The notes: generated from the sequence alone by a model not told the origin. A stretch of DNA of 64,000 bases from Plantactinospora sp. BC1 (GCF_003030345.1 NZ_CP028158.1:7750001-7814000), one strand, 5' to 3'. Numbered from the stretch's first letter, positions 8,040 to 17,192 are shown. Numbers and translations are program-made.

Positions 8040-8115
8040 CGTTTGGAGCACTAACGATAGTACGACCGGCACCGGAACCGTTAGTCCTCCGAACGACTTT
8101 GTTAGGGTGGTCACC

Positions 8116-8586
8116 GTGGAGAGCCCGACCGGAGAGAGCCCGCCAGCTCGGCTGGCCGGCCTGCCGAGCTGGCTGCTGACCCAGACCGCCCGGCACGCCC
8201 ACCGGCTGGTCACCGAGGGGTTCGCGGAGATCGGCTCCCGGGGCTACCACTACCGGCTGTTGCTCACCCTCGACGAGGTCGGCCCGACCAGCCAGGCCGA
8301 CCTGGGCCGGCGCAGCGGCATCCACCTCAGCGACGTGGTGGCGGCGGTCAACGACCTCGCCGACCGGCAGTTGGTCGAACGCTCCCCCGACCCGACCGAC
8401 CGGCGGCGCAACGTCATCACCCTCACCCCGGCCGGGCGACGCCAGCTCCGCCGCCTGGACCAGCGGCTGACCCGGATCCAGGACGACCTGCTCGCCCCGC
8501 TCGCCCCGGCCGAACGCGACCAGTTGACCCGGCTGCTGACCCGGCTCCTCGACCACCACCGGGGCAGCCCGGCCGCCGACGACTGA
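8116..8586 (+). CDS. MarR family transcriptional regulator
   Basis: The protein is about 156 residues and has the winged-helix MarR core: YHYRLLLTLDEVGPTSQADL, then the recognition helix in SGIHLSDVVAAVNDL, and the wing RSPDPTDRRRNVITLTPAGR. Flanking helices form the dimer interface. It most likely represses itself and the divergent epoxide hydrolase, releasing DNA on binding a small aromatic or electrophilic ligand. The GTG at 8116 has AGGGTGG about seven bases upstream; the GTG at 8107 would put this inside the coding region. Confidence 0.87.
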   Translation: MESPTGESPPARLAGLPSWLLTQTARHAHRLVTEGFAEIGSRGYHYRLLLTLDEVGPTSQADLGRRSGIHLSDVVAAVNDLADRQLVERSPDPTDRRRNVITLTPAGRRQLRRLDQRLTRIQDDLLAPLAPAERDQLTRLLTRLLDHHRGSPAADD

Positions 8587-8587
8587 G

Positions 8588-8808
8588 CCGGCCGCGCGCC
8601 GCCACCGGCCGCGCGCCGCCACCGGCCGCGCGCCGCCACCGGCCGGACGCGGATCCGGGCCGACATCGCCGCACCCCCGGCACATCACCCGGACGAGCCG
8701 GCCGGGCGAGCGCGTCAACGTGGCGGGCCAGGCGAGCGCGTCAGCCCAGCGGGCTAGACAGCGCCTGAACGCGGCCGGTCCGGCGAGCGCGTCAGCCCGG
8801 CGGGCGGG
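8588..8808. repeat. G+C-rich direct repeats between convergent genes
   Basis: Three perfect 17-bp units CCGGCCGCGCGCCGCCA start at 8588, 8605 and 8622, with a partial fourth to 8644. A second, degenerate family follows (about 8698-8808), in which GGCGAGCGCGTCAGCCC-like units recur roughly three times. The stretch separates the MarR gene from the convergent prolyl oligopeptidase gene. No gene is evident, and it may act as a transcription barrier. Confidence 0.7.
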
Positions 8809-10851
8809 TCAGTGCGGCGGGTCGGTCAGCCGGCGCCAGAGGAAGCGCAGCATCAGCGCCCACTTGAAGGCCAGTTGCGCGTTGTCGGCGGCGGCGCCGT
8901 GCCCGCCCTCGACGTTCTCGTAGTAGGAGACGTCGTAGCCGTAGCTCCGCATCCGGGCCGCCATCTTGCGGGCGTGCCCCGGGTGCACCCGGTCGTCCCG
9001 GGACGAGGTGACGAAGAGGACCGGCGGATACGCCCGACCCGGCCGGACGTTCTGGTAGGGCGAGTACTCGCGCAGGAACGCCCAGTCGGCCTCGTCGTCC
9101 GGGTCGCCGTACTCGGCCATCCAGGAGGCGCCGGCCAGCAGCAGGTGGTAGCGGCGCATGTCGAAGAGCGGCACCCGGGCCACCACCGCACCGAACAGCT
9201 CCGGAAACCGGGTCAGCATCACGCCCATCAGCAGCCCGCCGTTGCTGCCGCCCTCGATGCCGAGCCGGGCCGGCACGGTGACGCCCCGGTCGACCAGGTC
9301 GGTCGCCACGGCGGCGAAGTCCTCGTACGCCCGCAGCCGGTTCTCCCGCAGCGCCGCCCGGTGCCAGCGCGGGCCGTACTCGCCACCGCCCCGGATGTTG
9401 GCGACCACGTACCTGCCGCCCCTGGCCAGCCATCCCCGGCCGATGATCCCGCTGTAGCTCGGTGTCCAGGCCACCTCGAAGCCGCCGTACCCGGTCAGCA
9501 GGGTCGGCCCGGTCGACTCACCCGCCGGCCCGACCAGAAAGTACGGCACCCGGGTCCCGTCGGCGGACCGGGCGTGCAACTGCCGGACCGTCATCCCGGC
9601 CGGGTCGAAGAACGCCGGGTCCCGCTTCAGCGTCTCGGCCGACCCGTCGACCGTGCCGTAGTGCAGCGCGGTCGGCGCCAGGAAACCGGTGCTGGCCAGC
9701 AGGTACTCGTCGCTCTGCTCCGGGTTGGTGTCGACGATGACGACGTGCCGCTCGTCGCCCGGAGCGGCGGCGGTCTCCAGCAGCGGACGCCGTCGCCAGC
9801 CGTCCTCGCCGGGGCTGAGCACCTCGGTCCGGCTCCGCACGTCCACCAGGGTGTTCAGGATCAGGTGCCCCCGGGTCCAGGCGTGCCGGCCGGGCGCGCT
9901 CTCCGGGCCGGGGGCGAAGACGACGGTCAGGTCGCGCTCACCGGCGAGGAACCGGTCCAGCCGGGTGACCAGGATCGTTCCGGCGGCGTACGTCCGGTCG
10001 GCCACCGTCCAGTCCGAGCGGAGGGTGATCAGCAGCCACTCCCGGTGTACGTCGGTTCCGGCGTCCTCCGGCACGTCGATCCGGACCAGTTCGCCGTCGA
10101 CGGTGCGCAGGAATTCCTCCCGGCGGAAGAAGTCGAGCCGGCGGCCGAGGAAGTCGCGGACGAAGCCGGGGGTGGGGTCGTGCACGGCGTACACCGAGAC
10201 GTCGTCGTCCCGACCCTGGTAGACGACGGTGGCCTCGGCGAGTGGCGTACCCCGGCGCCAGCGCTTGACGATCCGGGGGTAGCCGGAGGCGGTCAGCGAC
10301 CCGGGGCCGAAGTCGGTGCCGACGTAGATGTGGTCGGCGTCGATCCAGCCGACGTCGCTCTTCGCCTCGGGCAGGCAGAAGCCGTCGGGTACGAAGGTCC
10401 GGGTCGTCAGGTCGAACTCGCGGACCACGCTCGCGTCCGAGCCGCCCCGGGCCAGCCGGAGCAGGCAGCGTCGGTACCCGGGCCGCGCCACGACCGCGCC
10501 CTGCCAGGTCCACGGCTCGCCCTCGGCGGCGGCCAGCGCGTCGACGTCGAGCAGCACCTCCCAGTTCGGCTCCGCCCGGCGGTACTCGTCGAGGGTGGTA
10601 CGCCGCCACAGTCCCCGGGGGTGGGCCTCGTCCTTCCAGAGGTTGTAGAGGTAGGTTCCGTCCCAGTGCACGAACGGCACCCGGTCGGCGGCGTCCAGCA
10701 CCTGTCGCAGCTCGGCCTCCAGCGCGGCGAACGCGGGATCGTCGGCCAGCGCGTCGCGGGTCTCCGCGTTGCGGGCGCGGAGCCAGGCGGTCACCTCGGG
10801 GCCGGAGAGCGCCTCCAGCCAGCGGAATTCGTCGTCGAGATCCGGGGACAC
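8809..10851 (-). CDS. Prolyl oligopeptidase family serine peptidase (S9A-like)
   Basis: This 680-residue protein fits the S9A plan: an N-terminal segment starting FRWLEALSGPEVTAWLRARN, a beta-propeller (about 70-400), and a C-terminal alpha/beta hydrolase. The catalytic residues are visible: Ser536 in GIEGGSNGGLL, Asp619/620 in SRDDRVHPGH and His651 in EGGHGAAADN. Prolyl oligopeptidases cleave short proline-containing peptides, and the propeller filters substrates. There is no signal peptide, so it is probably cytosolic. Translation starts at a GTG at 10851, which fits the family's N-terminal length. The gene is divergent from the CopC/CopD gene. Confidence 0.9.
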   Translation of the reverse strand: MSPDLDDEFRWLEALSGPEVTAWLRARNAETRDALADDPAFAALEAELRQVLDAADRVPFVHWDGTYLYNLWKDEAHPRGLWRRTTLDEYRRAEPNWEVLLDVDALAAAEGEPWTWQGAVVARPGYRRCLLRLARGGSDASVVREFDLTTRTFVPDGFCLPEAKSDVGWIDADHIYVGTDFGPGSLTASGYPRIVKRWRRGTPLAEATVVYQGRDDDVSVYAVHDPTPGFVRDFLGRRLDFFRREEFLRTVDGELVRIDVPEDAGTDVHREWLLITLRSDWTVADRTYAAGTILVTRLDRFLAGERDLTVVFAPGPESAPGRHAWTRGHLILNTLVDVRSRTEVLSPGEDGWRRRPLLETAAAPGDERHVVIVDTNPEQSDEYLLASTGFLAPTALHYGTVDGSAETLKRDPAFFDPAGMTVRQLHARSADGTRVPYFLVGPAGESTGPTLLTGYGGFEVAWTPSYSGIIGRGWLARGGRYVVANIRGGGEYGPRWHRAALRENRLRAYEDFAAVATDLVDRGVTVPARLGIEGGSNGGLLMGVMLTRFPELFGAVVARVPLFDMRRYHLLLAGASWMAEYGDPDDEADWAFLREYSPYQNVRPGRAYPPVLFVTSSRDDRVHPGHARKMAARMRSYGYDVSYYENVEGGHGAAADNAQLAFKWALMLRFLWRRLTDPPH

Positions 10852-10941
10852 GCAGGGTTCCTACCACAGGAGGTGAACAAAGTTTCCACTCAGTCAGATG
10901 GCGGATTGAACTTCCCGGCGCCGAAAAACGATCTAACTGAG

Positions 10942-12789
10942 GTGGGACGTTCTCCGCTCGAACCCGGACCGCTCGAACCCGTAGCGCCCGAAACCGGACC
11001 GCTCGAAGCCGGACCGTCGGTCCGGGTGGTGGCGCTGGGGCGTGCCGTGCTGGCGGTGCTGCTGCTCGGGGCGGTGGCGGTGCTGCTCGCCCCGGCCAAA
11101 CCGGCGGCGGCACACGCCGCGGTGGTCGGCACGGTGCCGCAGCAGCAGGCGGTACTCGGCTTCTCCCCCACCGAGGTCACGATCACCTTCAGCGAACCGG
11201 TGGCCCTGGTGCCCGGCCGGGCCCAGGTGCTGGCCCCGGACGGCAAGCGGATCAACGACGGGGACGCCAGCGTCCGGGACGCCACGCTGCGGATCCCGAT
11301 CCGGGTCGCCGACCGGCCGCTCGGCAGCTACCTGGTCAGCTACCGGGTGATCTCCGCCGACAGCCATCCGGTCGCCGGCAGCTACACCTTCGCGGTCGGT
11401 GCCGCCTCGGCCACCCCGCCGGAGCCGGCCGACGAGACGGTACGCCCCGACGTCCAGGTCGCGATGCCGGCGACCAGATACCTCGGGTACGCCGGCCTGG
11501 TCCTGCTGATCGGCCCGACGCTGCTGCTCGGGCTGCTCTGGCCGCGCCGGCTGCCCCGCCGGGGCGCGATCCGGCTGGTCCGGGCCGGTGTGGCGCTGGT
11601 CACGGTCGGCGCCCTGGCCGGATTCTGGACGCAGGCGCCGTACACCAGCGGCGCCGGGCTGCTGGACGTCTCCGCCGCCGAACTGTGGCAGCTGCTCGGC
11701 TCGGACTTCGGGCTGGCGCTCGCCGCCAGGCTCGGCATTCTGGCGCTGGTCGCCGCCCTGCTGCCGCCGGTGCTGGCCGGTCGGGCCGGCCGGGCCCGGG
11801 TCGGGGTGCTGGTCGCGCTCGGGCTGGCCGGCCTGGCCACCTGGCCGCTGGCCGGGCACGCCGCCGCCTCGCCGACCCCGCTGGCCAGCGGCATCGCCGC
11901 CGTCGTACACCTGGCCGCGATGTCGGTCTGGCTCGGCGGGCTGGTGACGCTGGTCTGCTTCCCGCTGCGCAGCGCCCACCCCCGGGTGCTGGCGGTCCTC
12001 CTGCCGGTCTGGTCCCGCTGGGCCGGCATCGCGGTGCTCTGGCTGGTCGCCGGTGGGGTGGTGCAGGCGGTGATCGAGATCGGCGCACCCGGAGCACTCC
12101 TCGGCACCGGCTACGGGCGGCTGGTACTGGCCAAGGTGGCGCTGCTGGCGCTGCTGCTCGGCGCCGCCGGGTACGCCCGCCGCCTGGTCCGCCGCCGCGC
12201 GACCGCCGGGCTGGCCACCGCACCCGCCACCGCCCGGACCGGGCTGCTGGTCTCCGCCGGCGCCGTACCGCCGGCCGCCGCACCGGCCCGCCCGCCCGCG
12301 CCGCCCGGTGACAGCGCTGCGGCGGCGGTCGCCGGACGGCGACGGTTGCGCCGGACGGTCGGCCTGGAGGTGCTGGTCGGGTTGGTCGTGCTCGGCGTCA
12401 GCGCGGTACTGGTGCAGACCACCCCCGGGCGCAACGCCGGGATCGAGGCCGAGATCGCCGCCTCGGACACCTTCGCCCAGACGCTCACCTCACCGCTCTA
12501 CACCCTCCAGTTCGACATCTATCCGGTGCAGCTCGGGCCGAACAACACCGTGCACGCGTACGTCTACACCCCGCAGGGCAAGCCGCTGCCGGCCGTGGAG
12601 TGGACGCTGACCGCCGGGCTGCCGGCCCAGGGTGTCGAGCCGACCGACACCCCGATGCTGGGCATCGAGCCGCACCACGCGGTCGGCGCGGTGAGCTTTC
12701 CGGTCCCCGGTGACTGGGAACTGCGGTTCACCGTCCGCACCTCGGAGATCGACCAGGCCACGGTGCGGACCGTCGTACGGGTGCGCTGA
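10942..12789 (+). CDS. CopC/CopD fusion copper-handling membrane protein
   Basis: The protein is about 615 residues. A signal-peptide-like segment (VVALGRAVLAVLLLGAVAVL to AAAHA) precedes a CopC beta-sandwich that starts AHAAVVGTVP and contains DSHPVAGSYTF, supplying His residues for a Cu(II) site. CopD follows with about eight hydrophobic helices. The C-terminal approximately 100 residues (YTLQFDIYPVQLGPNNTVHA onward) form a YtkA/FixH-like domain. The fusion probably takes up or tolerates copper. The start is uncertain: GTG 10942 is used, while GTG 10873 is in frame but overlaps an AGGAGG. A PLEPGPLEP repeat near the N-terminus suggests the true start may lie nearer 11027. Confidence 0.8.
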   Translation: MGRSPLEPGPLEPVAPETGPLEAGPSVRVVALGRAVLAVLLLGAVAVLLAPAKPAAAHAAVVGTVPQQQAVLGFSPTEVTITFSEPVALVPGRAQVLAPDGKRINDGDASVRDATLRIPIRVADRPLGSYLVSYRVISADSHPVAGSYTFAVGAASATPPEPADETVRPDVQVAMPATRYLGYAGLVLLIGPTLLLGLLWPRRLPRRGAIRLVRAGVALVTVGALAGFWTQAPYTSGAGLLDVSAAELWQLLGSDFGLALAARLGILALVAALLPPVLAGRAGRARVGVLVALGLAGLATWPLAGHAAASPTPLASGIAAVVHLAAMSVWLGGLVTLVCFPLRSAHPRVLAVLLPVWSRWAGIAVLWLVAGGVVQAVIEIGAPGALLGTGYGRLVLAKVALLALLLGAAGYARRLVRRRATAGLATAPATARTGLLVSAGAVPPAAAPARPPAPPGDSAAAAVAGRRRLRRTVGLEVLVGLVVLGVSAVLVQTTPGRNAGIEAEIAASDTFAQTLTSPLYTLQFDIYPVQLGPNNTVHAYVYTPQGKPLPAVEWTLTAGLPAQGVEPTDTPMLGIEPHHAVGAVSFPVPGDWELRFTVRTSEIDQATVRTVVRVR

Positions 12790-12798
12790 GGCGCGGGG

Positions 12799-13455
12799 TC
12801 AGGGCTCGACCAGGCCGGCCCGGATGGCGTACCGGGTGAGGTCGATCCGGTCCCGCATGCCGAGTTTGGCCAGGATGTTGGCGCGGTGCCGGTCGACCGT
12901 CTTGACGCTTATCACCAGCGCCTCGGCGATCTGCTTCGCGGAGTTGCCCTCGGCGATCAGCTTTATGATCTCCTCCTCCCGGGGTGTCAGGATGCTCTCC
13001 GGCAGCTTCTCGCCCTGCCGGGCCCGGTGCAGATAGTCCCGGATCAGCGCGGTGATCGCGCCGGGATAGAGGAACGGCTCGCCGCGCATCGCCGCCCGGC
13101 ACGCCTCCAGCAGGTCCCGGTCGGCGACCGACTTGAGCACGTAGCCGGAGGCTCCGGCCCGGAGCGCCTCGAAGAAGTACTGCTCGTTGTCGTGCATCGA
13201 GAGCATCAGGATGCGTACTCCGGGCGCCCGCCGGGAGATCTCCCGGGCCGCCTGGAGACCGGTCATCCTCGGCATCGCGATGTCCAGGATGACCAGGTCG
13301 ATCTCGGTGCGCCGGACCGCCTCCACCGCCTCCGCCCCGTCGGCCGCCTCGGCGACCACCCGCAGGTCGGGCTCGGCGTCGAGGATCAGCCGCAGTCCCC
13401 GGCGGACCAGCGCGTGGTCGTCCGCCAGCAGGACCCGGGTCACGGTCGCGGACAT
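12799..13455 (-). CDS. NarL/LuxR family response regulator
   Basis: The 218-residue protein has a receiver domain with the acidic pair Asp12-Asp13, the phosphoacceptor Asp58 (LVILDIAMPRMTG) and the conserved Lys in GYVLKSVAD. A LuxR-type HTH follows near the C-terminus (LTPREEEIIKLIAEGNSAKQ, then VISVKTVDRHRANILAKLG). It is the partner of the histidine kinase immediately upstream. The kinase stop codon lies two bases before this ATG (TGACCATG), and the ribosome-binding site GGGAGG is inside the kinase gene, so the two are translationally coupled. Confidence 0.93.
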   Translation of the reverse strand: MSATVTRVLLADDHALVRRGLRLILDAEPDLRVVAEAADGAEAVEAVRRTEIDLVILDIAMPRMTGLQAAREISRRAPGVRILMLSMHDNEQYFFEALRAGASGYVLKSVADRDLLEACRAAMRGEPFLYPGAITALIRDYLHRARQGEKLPESILTPREEEIIKLIAEGNSAKQIAEALVISVKTVDRHRANILAKLGMRDRIDLTRYAIRAGLVEP

Positions 13456-13457
13456 GG

Positions 13458-14510
13458 TCACGCCTCCCTCTCCGCCGAGTCGTCGGCGGGTACGGCCAGC
13501 CGGATCTCGGTGCCGGAGCCGGGGGTGGCGGTGATGGTCAGCCGGGCCCCGATCAACAGTGCCCGCTCCCGCATCCCTCGGATGCCGGCGCCCTCCCGGG
13601 CTATCTCGCCGAGGCCGTCGTCGACGACCCGCAGCACCACCGTGCCGGCCTCGGCCCGCAGCGACAGCTCGACCCGGCCGGCCCGGGCGTGCCGGGCCAC
13701 GTTGGTCAGGCTCTCCTGGGCGATCCGATAGATCACCAACTCCTTCTCGGCGCTCAGCGCCGGCAGGTCGGGCGTCGACCGGCGCACCACCGGCACCCCG
13801 CTGACCTGGGAGAACTCCGTCGCCAGCGCGTTCATCGCGCTGAGCAGCCCCAGATCCTCCAGTACGTCCGGCCGGAGCCGCCGGGCCACCCGCCCCACGT
13901 CGTCGAGGCTCTCCCGCAGCGTCTCCTGCACCGCGTGCAGCTCCTCGCGCAGCTCGGCCGGGGCGCGGTCCACCGCCCGTTTCAGCCCGAGCAGCACCAC
14001 CGTGAGGCTCTGCCCGATCTCGTCGTGCAGCTCCCGGGCGATCCGCTGCCGCTCCCCCTCCTGGGCGGCGAGCGCGTGTGCGCTGCTCGCGCTGCGTTCC
14101 GCCTCCAGCCGGTCGAGCATCGCGTTGAAGGTCTCGATCAGGTTGGTCAGGTCGCCGTTGCCGGCGTCGACCAGCCGGTCGCCGGTACGCAGCAGGTCGA
14201 CCCGGCGCATCAGCGTGGTCAGCGCGTCGAGCGGGGCCAGGCTGGCCCGGAGCAGCAGGGCGTTCGCCGCCAGGATCAGGGCCAGCCCGATGGTCAGCAC
14301 CGGGATCTCGGCCAGCAGCACCGGCGACGAGACGGTCGCCGGGGAGAGCGCGAGCACCAGCGTGCCGACCGTGAAGACCAGGCCGTTGAGCAGGAACAGC
14401 CGCCGGAACAGCGCCTGGGCGGGTGCCCGGCGCCCGGGACGGCCGGAAGCGCCGGATCGTCCCGGGCTGTCCGGTCCGGGCGCGGCTGCCCGGTCAGCGG
14501 TGTCGGTCAC
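13458..14510 (-). CDS. Sensor histidine kinase (HisKA_3, HAMP)
   Basis: The 350-residue protein has two hydrophobic helices (about 37-57 and 67-87) with almost no extracellular loop, then a HAMP segment. A dimerisation/phosphoacceptor region follows with the H-box ERQRIARELHDEIGQSLTVV, and then a HATPase_c domain (IYRIAQESLTNVARHARAG, VVDDGLG and GAGIRGMRERA). It is a NarL-class kinase. The lack of a periplasmic domain suggests it senses a membrane or intracellular cue. It starts with GTG at 14510. The neighbouring copper protein hints at envelope or metal stress, but this is only context. Confidence 0.92.
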   Translation of the reverse strand: MTDTADRAAAPGPDSPGRSGASGRPGRRAPAQALFRRLFLLNGLVFTVGTLVLALSPATVSSPVLLAEIPVLTIGLALILAANALLLRASLAPLDALTTLMRRVDLLRTGDRLVDAGNGDLTNLIETFNAMLDRLEAERSASSAHALAAQEGERQRIARELHDEIGQSLTVVLLGLKRAVDRAPAELREELHAVQETLRESLDDVGRVARRLRPDVLEDLGLLSAMNALATEFSQVSGVPVVRRSTPDLPALSAEKELVIYRIAQESLTNVARHARAGRVELSLRAEAGTVVLRVVDDGLGEIAREGAGIRGMRERALLIGARLTITATPGSGTEIRLAVPADDSAEREA

Positions 14511-14797
14511 GCTGCCAGCCTCGCCCGGGAGCTGCTGTTTTGTCCATCTGATCCGACACCCAACCCCGGCGTGCCCGACCGGTCAACACCCCGGCCACCT
14601 GCATGTTCCGCCCCACCGCAGATGGGTGTCGCACCCGATGGTCGGCCGGGGTGCCGTCCCGAATTCTTGATATCGGAACCGGCGGCCAACCCGAGACCGA
14701 GACCGGAACCGGCATCCGAACCCCTGCGACCGAGCCCGACCACGGCCGGCGTACGGGACGGCGCCGCCCCGCCGCCCCTACCCCGAGCGAGGCCACA
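14511..14797. other. Divergent promoter region
   Basis: These 287 bases separate the histidine kinase from the KhtT-like gene and should hold both promoters. I see no convincing hairpin, repeat or gene in them. Confidence 0.4.
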
Positions 14798-15070
14798 GTG
14801 GACATCACCCGGACCACAGTTCCCGGCGTCGGCGTCGTACACCACTTCCTGACCCGGGGCGGGCAACGGTTCGGCGTACTGCTGGACCAGGCCGGCCTGC
14901 GGTCGCTGCTGCTGTACGGGCCGGACGATCCGGACGTACCGGTGGACCGGATCGCACTGGAACACGACGAGGCCGACCAGATCGCCGAGGTGCTGCACAG
15001 CGCACCGATCGCAGACCGGCTGGCCAGCCTGGAGCGCCGTCTCGCCGAGCTGCACGGCGGATCCGCGTGA
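14798..15070 (+). CDS. Stand-alone KhtT/TrkA-like antiporter regulatory N-domain
   Basis: The 90-residue protein (VDITRTTVPGVGVVHHFLTR, GQRFGVLLDQAGLRSLLLYG, PDDPDVPVDRIALEHDEADQ) matches the N-terminal domain of cation:proton antiporter regulatory subunits of the KhtT type. It stops where the ligand-binding RCK_C domain would begin. The end is a short coiled helix (IADRLASLERRLAELHGG). The GTG at 14798 has GAGCGAGG upstream. It lies before a CBS-pair protein and an ArsB/NhaD-type permease on the same strand, so it likely regulates ion transport. Its short length suggests that ligand sensing is supplied by the CBS protein. Confidence 0.7.
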   Translation: MDITRTTVPGVGVVHHFLTRGGQRFGVLLDQAGLRSLLLYGPDDPDVPVDRIALEHDEADQIAEVLHSAPIADRLASLERRLAELHGGSA

Positions 15071-15223
15071 TCGCGGTACGCCCACGCGGCCGCCCCGCCG
15101 GCCAGGCCCCCTGCCGGCGGGAGAACCCGTCGTCATCGGGAGGCTATGTTGTCGAACAATCCCTCAGGCCCTACCGTTGCGGCGCGACGGCCGATGCCGG
15201 CCCGCGCCCAGGGAGATGGTGGA

Positions 15224-15682
15224 ATGCAGGCGCAGCAGATCGCCGCGGTGGTACCGACGGTGACCGTCCGAGACTCGGTGGCCCGGGCGGTCCGGCTGAT
15301 GGCGCTCCGCCGGCTGCCGGGCATGATCGTGGTGGACGACCGCGGCCGGCCGAAGACGGTGCTCCCCGGCACCCAGGTGCTCCGGATGGCGGTGCCGAGG
15401 GCCTATCGGGAGGATCCGATGCTGGCCCGGACCATCGACGAGGCCCGCGCCGACCTCTTCTGGGAGGAACTGGACAACCTGACCGTCGGCGACTGCCTGT
15501 TCCGGGAACCGGACCGGGTGACCACCGTCGGCCTGGACGGAACGCTGCTGGAGGTCGCCGCGCTGATGGCTCGACAGCGCAGCCCGCTGGTGGCGGTGGT
15601 CGACGGCGCCGGGGTACTCGTCGGGGCGATCACCCTGGACCGGGTACTCGCCGAGTTCGCGGTGGCCGACTCCGACACCTGA
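15224..15682 (+). CDS. CBS-pair domain protein
   Basis: This 152-residue protein is essentially one Bateman module. CBS1 covers about residues 1-60 ([40 protein letters not shown]). CBS2 covers about 85-150 ([40 protein letters not shown]). CBS pairs bind adenosine nucleotides and gate channels, transporters or enzymes. The ATG at 15224 has GGGAG seven bases upstream. It sits 153 bases past the KhtT-like gene and 94 bases before the permease, which suggests it is the nucleotide-sensing partner of that transporter. Confidence 0.85.
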   Translation: MQAQQIAAVVPTVTVRDSVARAVRLMALRRLPGMIVVDDRGRPKTVLPGTQVLRMAVPRAYREDPMLARTIDEARADLFWEELDNLTVGDCLFREPDRVTTVGLDGTLLEVAALMARQRSPLVAVVDGAGVLVGAITLDRVLAEFAVADSDT

Positions 15683-15776
15683 CCCCGGCCCGGCCGGCCG
15701 CCGCGCGTCGTGCGGCGGCCGGCCCCTCCGGCGGCGCCGCCCCGGGTGGCAGCACGACCGGACCGGAGTACGCCCG

Positions 15777-17063
15777 ATGAGCGCCGTCGCCGCGCTCGTC
15801 ATCTTCGTGGTGGCGTTCTTCTTCATCGCCACCGAGAAGGTGGACAAGGTCAAGGTGGTGCTGATCGCCGCCGCCGCGATGCTGGTGTTCGGCTTCGCGC
15901 CGGGGGCGGAGGTCTACTTCTCCGAGCACGAGGGGATCGACTGGAAAGTCATCTTCCTGCTGCTCGGAATGATGATCATCGTTGGGGTGCTGAAACAGAC
16001 CGGCCTCTTCGACTACCTGGCGATCTGGGCCGCGAAGAGATCGTCCGGCCGGCCGTACCGGCTGATGGTGATGCTGATGCTGATCACCGCCATCGCCTCG
16101 CCGTTCCTGGACAACGTCACGACGATCATGCTGGTCGCCCCGGTGACGGTGGTGGTCTGCAACCGGCTGCACATCCCGGCGCAGCCGTACCTGATCGCCG
16201 AGATCCTGGCCTCCAACATCGGTGGCGCCGCGACCCTGATCGGCGACCCGCCCAACATCATCATCGGCAGTCGCGCCGGACTGACCTTCACCGACTTCCT
16301 GGTGCACATGGCGCCGGCCGTCGTGGTGATCTTCGCGGTCTTCGTACTCTTCACCCGGGTGCTGTTCCGCAAGTCGTTCAAGTACAACCCGGAGCACGTC
16401 GAGGCGGTACTGGCGTTGCAGGAGCGACGGGCGATCACCGACGTACGGCTGCTGGTCCGCTGCCTGGTGGTGCTCGGCCTGGTGGTGGTCGCCTTCGGGC
16501 TGCACTCGGTGCTGCACGTCGACCCGTCGGTGGTGGCGATGGTCGGCGCCGGGGTGATGCTGCTGGTGTCCAAGATGGACGTCTCCGACGTGCTCGGCGA
16601 GGTCGAGTGGCCGACCCTGGTCTTCTTCATGGGGCTGTTCGTGATGGTCGCCGGGCTGGTGCACACCGGCGTGATCACCACCTTCGGCGAGTGGGTGATC
16701 GAGCAGGTGGACGGCAACTTCTTCGGTGCCGCCACCGCGCTGCTCTTCGGCTCGGCGGTGCTCGGGGCGTTCTTCGACAACATCCCGTACGTCGCCACCA
16801 TGGCACCGGTGGTGGAGGGGCTGGTCGCCACGGCACCGGACCCGCAGACCGGGCAGGCACTCTGGTGGGCGTTCGCCTTCGGCGCCGACTTCGGCGGCAA
16901 CGGCACCGCGGTCGCCGCCAGCGCCAACGTGGTGGCGATCGGCATCGCCGCCCGTACCGGTCACCGGATCTCGTTCTGGCAGTTCACCCGCTACGGCATC
17001 ATCGTCACGATCATGAGTACCGTGCTCGCCTGGATCTACGTCTGGCTGCGGTACTTCATGTGA
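15777..17063 (+). CDS. ArsB/NhaD-type (SLC13-like, ion transporter superfamily) permease
   Basis: The 428-residue polytopic protein has about eleven hydrophobic helices and the two inverted-repeat signatures of the ion transporter superfamily: SPFLDNVTTIMLVAPVTVV in the first half and AFFDNIPYVATMAPVVEGL in the second. The LIGDPPNIIIGSRAGL motif is also typical. These features match ArsB, NhaD and P-protein permeases, which move arsenite or exchange sodium for protons. No ars gene is nearby, so Na+/H+ exchange or anion transport is more likely. A strong hairpin 45 bases downstream ends the operon. Confidence 0.85.
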   Translation: MSAVAALVIFVVAFFFIATEKVDKVKVVLIAAAAMLVFGFAPGAEVYFSEHEGIDWKVIFLLLGMMIIVGVLKQTGLFDYLAIWAAKRSSGRPYRLMVMLMLITAIASPFLDNVTTIMLVAPVTVVVCNRLHIPAQPYLIAEILASNIGGAATLIGDPPNIIIGSRAGLTFTDFLVHMAPAVVVIFAVFVLFTRVLFRKSFKYNPEHVEAVLALQERRAITDVRLLVRCLVVLGLVVVAFGLHSVLHVDPSVVAMVGAGVMLLVSKMDVSDVLGEVEWPTLVFFMGLFVMVAGLVHTGVITTFGEWVIEQVDGNFFGAATALLFGSAVLGAFFDNIPYVATMAPVVEGLVATAPDPQTGQALWWAFAFGADFGGNGTAVAASANVVAIGIAARTGHRISFWQFTRYGIIVTIMSTVLAWIYVWLRYFM

Positions 17064-17107
17064 TGCCGGCCCGGCACCGGAGCGATTCGCCCGGCGCCGG
17101 GTCAATC

Positions 17108-17152
17108 GTCCGGGTCGCCGGGGAGCCAACCGTGCTCCCCGGCGACCCGGAC
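17108..17152. terminator. Bidirectional terminator hairpin
   Basis: An 18-bp perfect stem (17108-17125 with 17135-17152, left arm GTCCGGGTCGCCGGGGAG) closes a 9-base loop. It lies between the convergent permease and metallo-beta-lactamase genes and can serve both. Confidence 0.75.
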
Positions 17153-17192
17153 CGCCTCGGCCCGGGTCCGCGCCCGGGGCGACGGCTTCCGG

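Noticed and set aside
8588-8644. Short direct repeats considered as a CRISPR array
   Set aside because: Units are 17 bp, contiguous and without spacers, and no cas genes are in the window.
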